The notes under the pieces were generated by a model. That model worked only from the letters and a program-made list of their open reading frames with translations, was not told the origin of the DNA and did not search any database. A stretch of 11,044 nucleotides of DNA from positions 1-11,044 of the forward strand of contig CALFOF010000126.1 of assembly GCA_937919075.1 (NCBI GenBank), written 5' to 3'. This DNA comes from an uncultured Cyanobium sp. (GTDB lineage: Bacteria; Cyanobacteriota; Cyanobacteriia; PCC-6307; Cyanobiaceae). Shown here one piece after another: positions 1-7,959 of the stretch. Position 1 is the stretch's first letter; every line of letters starts with the position of its first letter. The position numbers and the translations under genes are program-made.

Positions 1-1452
1 TTGATTCTTCGCACCCATATACGGCGGATTGGCCACGACGACGTGATACCGCTGCGTCAGCGCCTCAGCTTGATCAAGCACCCGCAGCACCTTCCCATGC
101 GTTTCACTCAGAAAAAGCTGCCCCCCCAAGTCTTTCGTCTCAATAGCATCTCGCACAAACCTCAAGCTGCCTTCATCCAGGCACGGCTGAATCAGCGAGC
201 CGAAGGTCTTCGCCTCCTCAAACTGGCGCAGCAGCTTGAACAGGCTCTGGTCGAACAGGTCGCCAATGCCGAGGGCGTCGATGTAGTCGTTGAGTTCGTC
301 CCCTTCAAACTGCACGTTTTGCAGCTCAAGGATCTGGGGCCGCACCAGCTGCTCTGGCTGGAAGAACCGCCGCGATTGCTCCCGTGCTTTGAACACCAGG
401 GCGAGCTCGGCGAGCTGGGCGGCGCGCGGGCAGATCTCCAGGCCGATCAGGTTGTGCCGCAGGATCAGGGCGGGGATTTCGCTGGGCGCGTAGCCCTCTT
501 CGGCGTAGATCAGGCTGAGCAGATCAAAGGCATAGGTGAGCATGTGCCCGCTGCCGCAGGCGGGATCGAGCAGCTTGATCTCTTCGGGCTTGGTGATCCT
601 GAGAACGTCCGTTTCGGCTTCGCCCTCGATGTAATAAGGCATCTGCTCGCGCAGCCTGGAGCTGGGGCGGTTCAGCAGCCACAAGCGGCCCAGGGAGGTC
701 TCCACCAGGTAGCGCACGATCCAGTGCGGTGTGAACAGCTGGGTCACCGCTGGGATGTCTTCGGTGGGCACCGCTTTCTTGCGGGCCATCACTTCATCTT
801 TCTTTTCTGCGATATAGAACTGATAGAGCCAGCCCAGCAGCTCCACGTCGTCGCAGTCGGCGTCGCTGATCGCCGTTCGGAAGCCCGCCGCGATTGAGCC
901 TTCCGTGAGCAGGTCGTCGGGCAGCAGCAGTTCGGTGGCATCGTCGAGCCCTTCAAACAGGTTCGGCAGCAACTGGTGATAGAAGCGGCACACCGCCAGC
1001 ACCAGCTCCCGCACCACCTCTCCCTGGGGGTCAGCGCCTGGGATCGCCGTGGGGATCTGGCCATCGAGCAGCTGGTTCAGCCGCGTGTCCTGGCTATGGG
1101 GCTTCAGCTCCGCCGGCAGCTGCCCGTTGCGCATCAGCTTCAGCAGCTCCGGTTGGGTGTCCGCCTCCGTGGCCGGCATCAGCACCTTGCAGCCAAACGG
1201 ATGCCAGCCCCTGGCATCGAGATAACGCAGCGCCGCCAGCCGGTTGAACCAGCTGTAGGCCACCCGCTCCAGCAGTTCCTGACGGTTCGTCTGCTCCTGG
1301 TGGCGCAGGTCGGCGATCTGGCGCGCCTGGGTGGTGAGCGTGTCCGGCGTTTGGCTGTGGAGCAGCCGCTCCAGCTTCAGGCCCACCGCCGCGATCAGCT
1401 GCCGCCGCATCGCCGGGGCGAAGGTTTTGAGGCGGGCGGTGTTGAGGGGCAT
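1..1452 (-). CDS. pglX: BREX-1 adenine-specific DNA methyltransferase PglX, N-terminal part (cut by window edge)
   Basis: This is the modification enzyme of type 1 BREX. By family knowledge it methylates adenine at N6 in a short asymmetric site, marking host DNA, and it is also needed for phage exclusion. The frame is open from the ATG at 1452-1450 to the window edge, giving 484 codons with no stop. The N-terminus (MPLNTARLKTFAP) is the usual PglX opening. The SAM-binding motif DPACGSG is at residues 296-302 and the catalytic NPPY is at 475-478, followed by MGAKN, so the methyltransferase core looks intact. The family is usually about 1,100-1,200 residues, so more than half, including the target-recognition part, lies outside the window. 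The start is 61 bases after the stop of the upstream ATPase gene. No Shine-Dalgarno sequence is visible before it, and it is probably transcribed with the operon. Confidence 0.95.
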   Translation of the reverse strand, partial: MPLNTARLKTFAPAMRRQLIAAVGLKLERLLHSQTPDTLTTQARQIADLRHQEQTNRQELLERVAYSWFNRLAALRYLDARGWHPFGCKVLMPATEADTQPELLKLMRNGQLPAELKPHSQDTRLNQLLDGQIPTAIPGADPQGEVVRELVLAVCRFYHQLLPNLFEGLDDATELLLPDDLLTEGSIAAGFRTAISDADCDDVELLGWLYQFYIAEKKDEVMARKKAVPTEDIPAVTQLFTPHWIVRYLVETSLGRLWLLNRPSSRLREQMPYYIEGEAETDVLRITKPEEIKLLDPACGSGHMLTYAFDLLSLIYAEEGYAPSEIPALILRHNLIGLEICPRAAQLAELALVFKAREQSRRFFQPEQLVRPQILELQNVQFEGDELNDYIDALGIGDLFDQSLFKLLRQFEEAKTFGSLIQPCLDEGSLRFVRDAIETKDLGGQLFLSETHGKVLRVLDQAEALTQRYHVVVANPPYMGAKNQ

Positions 1453-1513
1453 GGGGCTGGCAACAGGCGACCAGGGGATCAGGGGGAGAAGCGCAGGAGA
1501 ACCGACTTGGGGC

Positions 1514-2992
1514 TCAAGGGCTCGCAGCTGAGAGCTCAGGCAGCAGGCCTGCCGTGAGATCGACCAGCGACTCGGGCAGGTAGCCCTTCGCTTCGATCGC
1601 CAGGCGTTCCTCGGGAGTCAGCGACGGTGCCAGGGCCACCTTCTCGACCTGCCAGCCGGCGAAGCGCGGGAAGGCCTTCAAGAACCGAGCCACATGACCG
1701 TCAAACCGACCCAGATCCGCCACCAGAGCTGTTGATGAGCGCTTGCAGCTGCCGAGCCGCAGGCGCTGATGGGTGTCATCGAGGGCCACCAGGTCGATCT
1801 CGGTGTCGCTGCGGTCCCACCAGCCCTCGATGCGGGACGTGAGGGGGAAATCCCCCAGTCCCTTGCGGCTGCGTTCCTCGTAGAGCTGGCCCACCAGCCG
1901 CTCGAGCCCATGGCCCTCGGCGGTCATCAGCCGCTGATCCGCTTGTTCCACCAGGACACTCAGAGGGCGGAAGTTGATGGCGGCCGTCGGCACGGCCAGC
2001 GCATCCAGCCAGCTGCGCAAAAAGTTGTCGCTGATCGTGTAGCGCCCCCTTCTTGCTTTGGCCTTGGCGAACACCGGCAGCCGCTTCTCCACCATTTCGT
2101 ACTTCTCTTCCAGCGTCTTCAGGTAGCCCCCCACCTGGCTGCCGATCTCGGGGGCCACCGAATCGGCATGGGCCTGCAGATCGGCATGGGTGCAACCCGG
2201 GTGGCGGGCCACATACTTGAGCACCAGGTCGTAGCGGCCCCGGAGTTCCCGCAGGAACCAGTTGTCGGCTTCGGTTCGCAGGGGTGAGCTGCTGCTGAAG
2301 AACATCCGCTCCAGCAGCGTTTGCCGATCGGCGGCGATCACCCCCTGCTCGAAGCAGTCGCGGTAGAACTTCGGCACCCCCTCGAACAGATTCCAGAGGA
2401 ACAACAACCGCTCGGGCGTTGTGTCCGCATGGGCCTGCAGCAGTTCGAGCAGCGAGGCGATGTCGAGATGGCCCAGGCTGATCGTGTCGGTGAGGCGCTG
2501 GTAAAGCGGTGCGCTTCGATCTTCCAGCAGCGCCTGCATCTCCGTGTGCAGGGAGCCCAGCACGATCAGGCCGCCCCTGGCCTCGGGTGTGGCGGCCAGC
2601 CGATCCACCACCGACTGGAGTTCCGAGGTGAAGGGATACAGCGCCTTGCGGCTGAAGTACTGGAACTCATCGAGCGCCACGATCCAGCCTTCGACGCAGA
2701 GCTCACCGATGCGCACCGCCAGCGACCGGAGGTCGTGGGGCAGAGGTGCGCTCACCCCGAAGTTCTCCATGAAGTCGCGGGCCGTGCTCACCACACCGGC
2801 AGGATCGGAGTCGGGGATCTGGATGTAGAGCACCCGCTCTCGGCGTTCCGGTTTGAGCAGCTCCTGCACCAGGCGTGTCTTACCAATGCGCCGTCGCCCG
2901 GAGATCTGCAGGAAGAACCAGCGGCCCCGCGCGAGCACTGAGGCCAGCTGCGAGCGCTCCTCATGCCTGCCGTAGAACCCCCACTCCGTCAT
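1514..2992 (-). CDS. Archaeal-type AAA ATPase with DUF234-like C-terminal nuclease-fold domain, inserted in the BREX operon
   Basis: This 492-residue protein has the layout of the archaeal ATPase (PF01637)/DUF234 (PF03008) family. Residues 32-39 form Walker A (GRRRIGKT). Residues 105-109 form Walker B (VALDE). A sensor-like segment starts at GSLHTEM (146-152). About residues 251-305 look like a winged helix. The C-terminal segment has a PD-(D/E)XK-like pattern, with TEIDLVA (397-403) followed by GSCKRS (414-419). The residue two before the Lys, usually acidic in such nucleases, is Ser415, so cleavage activity is doubtful. A TTG two codons upstream is in frame, but the ATG at 2992-2990 is preferred. 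It lies between brxC and pglX, where BREX-1 normally has no gene. It has its own AT-rich upstream region and no Shine-Dalgarno sequence. Its function is unknown. An accessory defence ATPase or regulator recruited into the operon is my inference. Confidence 0.88.
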   Translation of the reverse strand: MTEWGFYGRHEERSQLASVLARGRWFFLQISGRRRIGKTRLVQELLKPERRERVLYIQIPDSDPAGVVSTARDFMENFGVSAPLPHDLRSLAVRIGELCVEGWIVALDEFQYFSRKALYPFTSELQSVVDRLAATPEARGGLIVLGSLHTEMQALLEDRSAPLYQRLTDTISLGHLDIASLLELLQAHADTTPERLLFLWNLFEGVPKFYRDCFEQGVIAADRQTLLERMFFSSSSPLRTEADNWFLRELRGRYDLVLKYVARHPGCTHADLQAHADSVAPEIGSQVGGYLKTLEEKYEMVEKRLPVFAKAKARRGRYTISDNFLRSWLDALAVPTAAINFRPLSVLVEQADQRLMTAEGHGLERLVGQLYEERSRKGLGDFPLTSRIEGWWDRSDTEIDLVALDDTHQRLRLGSCKRSSTALVADLGRFDGHVARFLKAFPRFAGWQVEKVALAPSLTPEERLAIEAKGYLPESLVDLTAGLLPELSAASP

Positions 2993-3016
2993 TCGCAAAA
3001 TTACTTATTTTCGTTT

Positions 3017-3045
3017 ATATTAGCGGCCCAACTCAGTGCTGCCAC
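3017..3045 (-). promoter_or_regulatory. Candidate promoter for the inserted ATPase gene
   Basis: Read on the minus strand, the 67-base gap after brxC has a -35-like GTGGCA (3045-3040), a 17-base spacer and a -10-like TAATAT (3022-3017). An overlapping TATAAA lies at 3019-3014. The gap is strikingly AT-rich for this region. A transcript from here would have a leader of roughly 20 bases before the ATG at 2992. The match is by eye, 4 of 6 bases in each box, so this is a candidate only. Confidence 0.35.
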
Positions 3046-3052
3046 TGTTTTT
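3034..3052 (+). terminator. Short hairpin with T-run between brxC and the ATPase gene
   Basis: CAGTG (3034-3038) and CACTG (3043-3047) form a perfect 5-bp stem around the loop CTGC. On the plus strand a run of five T follows, giving an intrinsic-terminator shape. The genes here run on the minus strand, where the stem has no T-run after it. It would therefore stop antisense transcription or weakly mark the end of brxC. It also overlaps the proposed -35 of the ATPase promoter, so it could be an operator half-site pair instead. Confidence 0.3.
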
Positions 3053-3059
3053 GGGTGGG

Positions 3060-6000
3060 TCACAGGCTGATCCGGTGCCCCTGATCCAGCTCCGCCTGGG
3101 CCGCCACCCGCAACGCCTCCAGCCATTGCTGCAGCTCCTCGGCGTTGGTGATCTGGCCGAGCGGAAAGCTCGGCCGCAGGCTCGCCGCTGGCACCACCGT
3201 GATCCGTACAGCCGGAGCATCAGCTGGGGCGGCGAGGGCCGCCACCCGTTGCAGCTGGTCCGGCACATCCACGGACTGGAAGCGATTGAGCCGCAGCTGC
3301 ACCCGTGCGGGCTGCTCCGCTGCCGCCACCTGCTGTTTCACCTGCTCCGTGCTGGCCAGCACCTGCGCTTGCTGCTCAGGCGCCAGCATCTGGAAATCGG
3401 CGCCAGCCTTGAGCTTCTCTTCCTGCGCCGCGATCTCGGCCAGGGCTTCAGAGCGCACCCGCTGCAATCGTTCTTCCACCAGTTTCTCCAGGGTGGCGAT
3501 CGCCCCGGAAGCCTCTGGTAGCAAGGCACCGCGATAGGGCGCAGGGCTCTGCAGCACCCGCTCCAACGTCGCCACCGGCGTGCTGGGCAGTTCGATCAGG
3601 TCGTCGCCATAACGGTCCAGGAAGCTGCGCACCTTCTCGTACACCAACCTCTGGTTGCCCTTCAGGAACGCCTTGATCGGCGTGAGCGTGTCCTCCAACT
3701 GATCCAGCAATTCACCTGTGAACAGGGCCTGCTGGTTCAACAGGTACGAGTCGTCTTTGCCGCTCAGCTCCCGCACCCGCGCAGCAATCGGCGCCACAGC
3801 CGCCACAAAGGGATAGCGCTCCTGCTGGCTGGCGATGGCATCGAGCGCGCTGGCTTCTCTCGCGAGCGCCTCCCGCACCGCCGTGGCGGTGGTGCGCGAA
3901 TCAGTGCCGCTGCTCGCCACCCCGAAGAACTCCTGGTGGAAGCGCTTGAGAGTGTTGATGGCCGCAGGATCGAACACCTCCTGCTTGCGCACCAGCACCA
4001 GGCCCTGGCGGCGGCTGTTGGTGAGCGCATCGATCACCTCATGGGGGCTGAGGATCTCCTTCTCGCGCAGCTCCACCTTGCCCAGGCGGAACAATCGGCC
4101 CAGGAAGGTGAGCGTTGCCCAGGGGCTCCAGCCGTATGGCCGGGCTTCAAACACCCGGATCAGATCCGCCGCAGAGGTGCGCTCCCCTTCCAGCTTCTGG
4201 CGGCGGCTCACTTCGGTGAGCACCTCCTGCTCGGCTTCTGAGAGCTGCAGCTCACTGCCAGCCAGCAGGTCGTCCTGCTCCTGCACCACCCGCATCAAGG
4301 TGCCTTCGTTGTGGTGCTGTTTCACCATCCGCAGCTTGGGGTAGGCCGAGCGGATCAACTCCTGATAGGCCTTGGAGAAGCGGTTCTGGGGATCGCCTTC
4401 CCCCACCTCCAGCCGCCTGCCGTTCACCACCAGCGGGGCCCGCCGCAGCGCCTCCCCAGCCAATCGGGTGATCTCACTGCGGCGCGTGCTGTTCTGGCGG
4501 CCCCGCTGGGCCAGGATTTCGCGCAGCATCTCGTCGTCGCCGCCGGAGTTCTGCTTGATGTATTTCTCGGTTTTCAGATAGGTGCGGATCAGATCCGTGA
4601 GCCGCCCCTCGGGCGGCAGGATCACCATCAGATCGGCGCGGCCCATGTTCTGGGCGATCAGCACAGCCTCCTGGCCGAAATTGGGATGTTCGGTGGTGAC
4701 CACGTTCACAGCAACGTCGTCGGGCTTGCCCTTCACCAGGTTGTCGTCGATCTTCTGGGCAAAGGCGTAATCCTGGTTGTTGTCTTCAAAGCGGATCTTG
4801 TTGGTGCGCAGCACGTCGTTGAAGATCGTGGTCTGCAGGGCAGCCATCACCTGGGAATCTTCCACCGTGGTGGTTTTGATCTCCTGCTCCACATCCTTTT
4901 CTTTATCGGTGAGGAATTCAAACAACTCACCACTGCGTTGCAGGTAGCTCTGGCTTTCCAGATTGCGCAGGGCTTCTTTCACCTGCTGCTCATGGGCACG
5001 GATATCAAGATCAGGCCGATCAATCAGCAGGATCGCGATGTTGCGGGGTGATGCCTTGAAGGGAGCCACCCACTTCAGCAGGAACAGGGCCTTGAGGAGG
5101 CGCAGCTCCAGTGGCGGCACCTGGCGTTCCGCCAGCACCATCGTTTGCTGCTTGTCCCCACGGATCACATCACGGATGCCGTCGTAAAGCTGATCGAAGC
5201 TGGCGAGCTGACCGATCGGCAGGTGCATGATCGCCTTTGCCACCTCCTGGAACACTGAAAGCATCGAGCGTTCACCCACGGCCATGTTGCGGCCGCCGAA
5301 CACGTTGTGAACAGACAGGGTCTGCAGGGCCTGCTGGAACAGATTCAGCTGATAGGGGTGGAAGGGGTAAAGGCCACAGAAGGCCTGGCAGTCGGCCCAG
5401 CCCTTGAGCTGCACGGCGCCATCACCGAAACGGAACAGGGTCTGAAGGTTGTCTTTCTCCAGCTCATAAATGGAGATCAGTTCCTGGGGTTCCACCGGCT
5501 CCTTCTCCAGCAGCCGCCGCTGAATCACCTCCTGCACATCGGCGCTGGCCAGGGTGAGCTTGGTGCGGAAGCGGCCCTGGATCTTGCTGAGATCATCGGC
5601 CTGGCGCACTTTCTCCTCCCCCAGGATTCCCTCCAGATCCGCCTGGGAGGTCACGAACACACTCGCGCGGCCATTGGTGGCTGTCGCCAGGCTTTCCACC
5701 ACGGTCTGCAGGTTGAGCAGACGGCTGCGGTCTTGGCCGATGAACTGGCCGGCTTCATCCACAAAGAAATTGAGCCGGCAGCCCGGTGGCTGGCTTTCCA
5801 GATACTCCTTGACGCGCTCTGCCAATCCTTCAATGGAGAGGCGGTAGTCGGCTTTGGCCTCGCCGATCACCTTCATGGCTTCTTCTGAGCTGGTGGAGAA
5901 CAGCTCGGCGTAGGCGCGGGCGAAGGCGCTCTTGGTCACGGTGGCCACGGCTTCGCGGTCGTTCTCCCAGCTGCGGCTGTTGAGCCGCAGATAGGTGTCT

Positions 6001-6545
6001 TTGAACGCACCGAACACACCGCGCTTGTCGAGGTCATGCTCGAAGCGGGCGATGTAGCCCTGGTTGCCGTAGTAGCCCTGCAGCTCGTTCAGCACCTTCA
6101 TGAACACTTCAAGGATCGGGGCGCTGTGCTCGCCGCCGATGCCGTCGTACTTCTGATCGATGTTGAACAGCACGCTGCGCGCCGGCGTGGTGATCGCCTT
6201 GCGCAGGTTGGCCTTGATGATCTCGTCCTCTACCTTTGGCAGCAGGATGTCGGCTGGCCGTTCGCTGGCCGGTCCCACACGCCGGTCACTGTCGAGCAGC
6301 AACGACAGAATCTTCAGCAGGTGTGATTTCCCGCAGCCGAAGAAGCCTGAAATCCACACCCCATTGGCCGTGGGATTGTCGAGGTAGCAGTCCACAAAGG
6401 CTCCCAGGCCCTTGAGCACATCACGGGTGATCACATACTCATCAAGCTCCACCTTCAAGTTGCGCTCGTCGTCGGCCTTGATCACCCCATCAATCGGGCG
6501 ATCAACCGGCTTGGCAAAGAGCTCGCGGATCGTGGCGGCAGTCAT
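3060..6545 (-). CDS. brxC: BREX P-loop ATPase BrxC
   Basis: BrxC is the large (1,161 residues here) ATPase found in BREX systems, related to PglY, and is required for defence. Walker A is GFFGCGKS at residues 67-74. A hydrophobic strand ending in Asp263-Glu264 (NFFVDEAGQF) is Walker B, and SVFVTSQADL just after residue 294 looks like sensor 1. The N-terminus (MTAATIRELFAKPVDRPIDG) and the total length match full-length BrxC, with no frameshift. About residues 1040-1100 are rich in Glu, Gln, Lys and Ala and are probably coiled coil. The ATG overlaps the brxB stop by four bases (ATGA, 6545-6542), and no separate Shine-Dalgarno sequence is visible, so translation is probably coupled to brxB. The next gene in a standard BREX-1 operon would be pglX, but here an ATPase gene comes between. 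Confidence 0.96.
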   Translation of the reverse strand: MTAATIRELFAKPVDRPIDGVIKADDERNLKVELDEYVITRDVLKGLGAFVDCYLDNPTANGVWISGFFGCGKSHLLKILSLLLDSDRRVGPASERPADILLPKVEDEIIKANLRKAITTPARSVLFNIDQKYDGIGGEHSAPILEVFMKVLNELQGYYGNQGYIARFEHDLDKRGVFGAFKDTYLRLNSRSWENDREAVATVTKSAFARAYAELFSTSSEEAMKVIGEAKADYRLSIEGLAERVKEYLESQPPGCRLNFFVDEAGQFIGQDRSRLLNLQTVVESLATATNGRASVFVTSQADLEGILGEEKVRQADDLSKIQGRFRTKLTLASADVQEVIQRRLLEKEPVEPQELISIYELEKDNLQTLFRFGDGAVQLKGWADCQAFCGLYPFHPYQLNLFQQALQTLSVHNVFGGRNMAVGERSMLSVFQEVAKAIMHLPIGQLASFDQLYDGIRDVIRGDKQQTMVLAERQVPPLELRLLKALFLLKWVAPFKASPRNIAILLIDRPDLDIRAHEQQVKEALRNLESQSYLQRSGELFEFLTDKEKDVEQEIKTTTVEDSQVMAALQTTIFNDVLRTNKIRFEDNNQDYAFAQKIDDNLVKGKPDDVAVNVVTTEHPNFGQEAVLIAQNMGRADLMVILPPEGRLTDLIRTYLKTEKYIKQNSGGDDEMLREILAQRGRQNSTRRSEITRLAGEALRRAPLVVNGRRLEVGEGDPQNRFSKAYQELIRSAYPKLRMVKQHHNEGTLMRVVQEQDDLLAGSELQLSEAEQEVLTEVSRRQKLEGERTSAADLIRVFEARPYGWSPWATLTFLGRLFRLGKVELREKEILSPHEVIDALTNSRRQGLVLVRKQEVFDPAAINTLKRFHQEFFGVASSGTDSRTTATAVREALAREASALDAIASQQERYPFVAAVAPIAARVRELSGKDDSYLLNQQALFTGELLDQLEDTLTPIKAFLKGNQRLVYEKVRSFLDRYGDDLIELPSTPVATLERVLQSPAPYRGALLPEASGAIATLEKLVEERLQRVRSEALAEIAAQEEKLKAGADFQMLAPEQQAQVLASTEQVKQQVAAAEQPARVQLRLNRFQSVDVPDQLQRVAALAAPADAPAVRITVVPAASLRPSFPLGQITNAEELQQWLEALRVAAQAELDQGHRISL

Positions 6546-7159
6546 GAGCTCGGGGTGTCGAAGTAGGCGAGGTTGGTGGCGCGGTAGTGAGCGTTGTAGA
6601 TCTTGGTGCTGGGCGTGCTACCGAACAGGCGCAGATAGGAGCCGCCATCGGCATCCTGTGAATACTCGCCGGGAAAGAAGATCACCACCGGATGCCTCAC
6701 CATTTCCGGTTGCAGGGCCTCAATCACAGCGTGGGTGCGCAGGAAGGGATAGATCCGGCCGGAACCTGTGATCAAGGTGAGCTGGGGGTTCTTGCCAATG
6801 GCTGTCATCAACTTCGGCACCAGCTCCTTGCTGGGCTCCGACACGTTCTGCAGGGTTTCGAACAGGGCGCTCTTGCTCCAACTCGACTCTTCCTTCAGCA
6901 CGGTGTCGAGATAGCCCTTTTCCTCAAGCAGCTCAATCACCAGATCAAACAGGTCGACGTGGCTGACGCGCAACCCCTCCTGCTTCAGCCCCTGAAGCAC
7001 CCCTTTCACGATCCGCCGGAGATCATCTTCTTCTGAGGGGTCGTACGTCTGGATGAAGATCGGGATCTCCTTCGCCAGACCCTTCATCGCCAGGAAGCTG
7101 GGTTGAGACAACACCTGCTTCAAGCGCTGATCCAGGCCTGTGGTGGTTGTGTTGCTCAT
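6542..7159 (-). CDS. brxB: BREX protein BrxB (DUF1788)
   Basis: This 205-residue protein matches the small conserved BREX protein BrxB (DUF1788), usually about 190-200 residues. Family-like features include an N-terminal helical half (LDQRLKQVLSQPSFL), a central segment around LFDLVIELLEEKGY, and the C-terminal block LITGSGRIYPFLRTHAVIEA followed by PVVIFFPGEY and a terminal YNAHYRA. BrxB is needed for BREX function and is reported to work with other BREX core proteins. Its exact biochemical role is not settled. The ATG (7159-7157) overlaps the brxA stop by four bases, and the brxB stop overlaps the brxC start in the same way, so the three genes form one tightly coupled unit. Nothing suggests damage. 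Confidence 0.95.
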   Translation of the reverse strand: MSNTTTTGLDQRLKQVLSQPSFLAMKGLAKEIPIFIQTYDPSEEDDLRRIVKGVLQGLKQEGLRVSHVDLFDLVIELLEEKGYLDTVLKEESSWSKSALFETLQNVSEPSKELVPKLMTAIGKNPQLTLITGSGRIYPFLRTHAVIEALQPEMVRHPVVIFFPGEYSQDADGGSYLRLFGSTPSTKIYNAHYRATNLAYFDTPSS

Positions 7160-7809
7160 CCTTGGCGCACCCGCCTTGTCGCTTTGCTGGCAACACGTGC
7201 CTGGCTGAACGGTGCGATGAGGAAGCCCGCCAGGAGTGCGGGGTCATCGGCAATCACCAGCTGTTGAACTTCATGCGAGAGCCGCGGGCGCTGCACCGTG
7301 CCCAAGACACCTCCCTTGCCTGGTTTGCCAGCCAGCAATCCCGCCTCCCGCAGCATGTGCAACAGGGTGGAGCGGATCTTCTGCTGGGAAGACGGGGCCA
7401 CCTTGGCCAGCTCGAGGTGGTGGCGTTCCTGCACCTCATAAAACGCCGCCATATCTGAGCGGCGTAGCACCGGATCCAGCCCCGCCAGCTTCTCGGCCAA
7501 CACCTCCTGCGCCACATCCATGGCCAGCTGGATTCGCTTGAGCACCGCCAGCCAGGCCATGGCGGTGCGCTCATTGCTCGCCCCTGTGGCCAGCAGCTCC
7601 AGTTGGGTTGGGGTGAGGGTCTGCAATCGCTGGCGCAGCTCAGACTCCAAGCGCTTGGCCGTACTGGCGGAGCGCGCCTGCAGGGCATTGCGCTGCAGCA
7701 CCTCGGCTTTGGTGCGCTTCCAATCGCCATGCTCCAGGTGGATGCTTGCGATCACGGTGGCGAGTTCGGGCCGGAGGCTGGCCGCGGTGAAGCTGAGGCA
7801 GTACCGCAT
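7156..7809 (-). CDS. brxA: BREX protein BrxA (DUF1819)
   Basis: BrxA is the small first protein of BREX-1 operons. E. coli BrxA has been characterised as a DNA-binding protein. The sequence shows the DUF1819 pattern: an opening MRYCLSFTAASL, then HLEHGDWKRTKAEVL, NALQARSASTAKRLESEL with RQRLQTLTPTQLELLA, and a C-terminal KIRSTLLHMLREAGLL. From the ATG at 7809 the protein has 217 residues, close to the family norm of about 200. The frame stays open to a TTG at 7944 (262 residues), with further ATGs at 7875 and 7869, but the extra 45 residues look unlike the family. The 7809 start has GGAG only two bases upstream, so the start is not certain. The stop overlaps brxB by four bases. No BrxR-like regulator gene is visible upstream. 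Confidence 0.9.
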   Translation of the reverse strand: MRYCLSFTAASLRPELATVIASIHLEHGDWKRTKAEVLQRNALQARSASTAKRLESELRQRLQTLTPTQLELLATGASNERTAMAWLAVLKRIQLAMDVAQEVLAEKLAGLDPVLRRSDMAAFYEVQERHHLELAKVAPSSQQKIRSTLLHMLREAGLLAGKPGKGGVLGTVQRPRLSHEVQQLVIADDPALLAGFLIAPFSQARVASKATRRVRQG

Positions 7810-7943
7810 GGCTCCGACAGCTGCCTCCGCCAACGCCTCCACCCACCTGCTGGGCCTTGATCCTGGCATCGCCATGGTGGCCACCACATCCAACAAAACA
7901 GGCCCCCATCTCGTTTCACGCCCACGCAAGCTATGGACATTCA

Positions 7944-7959
7944 ACGGATTGCGGTCCGT
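7944..7959. promoter_or_regulatory. Palindrome upstream of the brx operon, possible operator
   Basis: ACGGA (7944-7948) and TCCGT (7955-7959) are perfect inverted arms separated by six bases. They lie 135 bases upstream of the preferred brxA start and 69 upstream of the ATG at 7875. This is the most operator-like element I see between brxA and the tRNA fragment. I could not pick out a convincing -35/-10 pair beside it, so it is only a suggestion. Confidence 0.25.

Noticed and set aside
1..897. Plus-strand open frame of 298 codons
   Set aside because: It is antisense to pglX, whose opposite frame carries the DPACGSG and NPPY motifs. The plus-strand translation is Gln/His/Leu-rich with no recognisable domain.
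3496..3503. GCGATCGC octamer as evidence of cyanobacterial origin
   Set aside because: Only one copy was seen in 11 kb, so it is weak support and no enrichment can be claimed.
4311..5051. Plus-strand open frame of 246 codons, and several others up to about 200 codons across 3036-6326
   Set aside because: All lie antisense to brxC in high-GC DNA, where the strand opposite a real gene often stays open. None has a domain or ribosome binding site.
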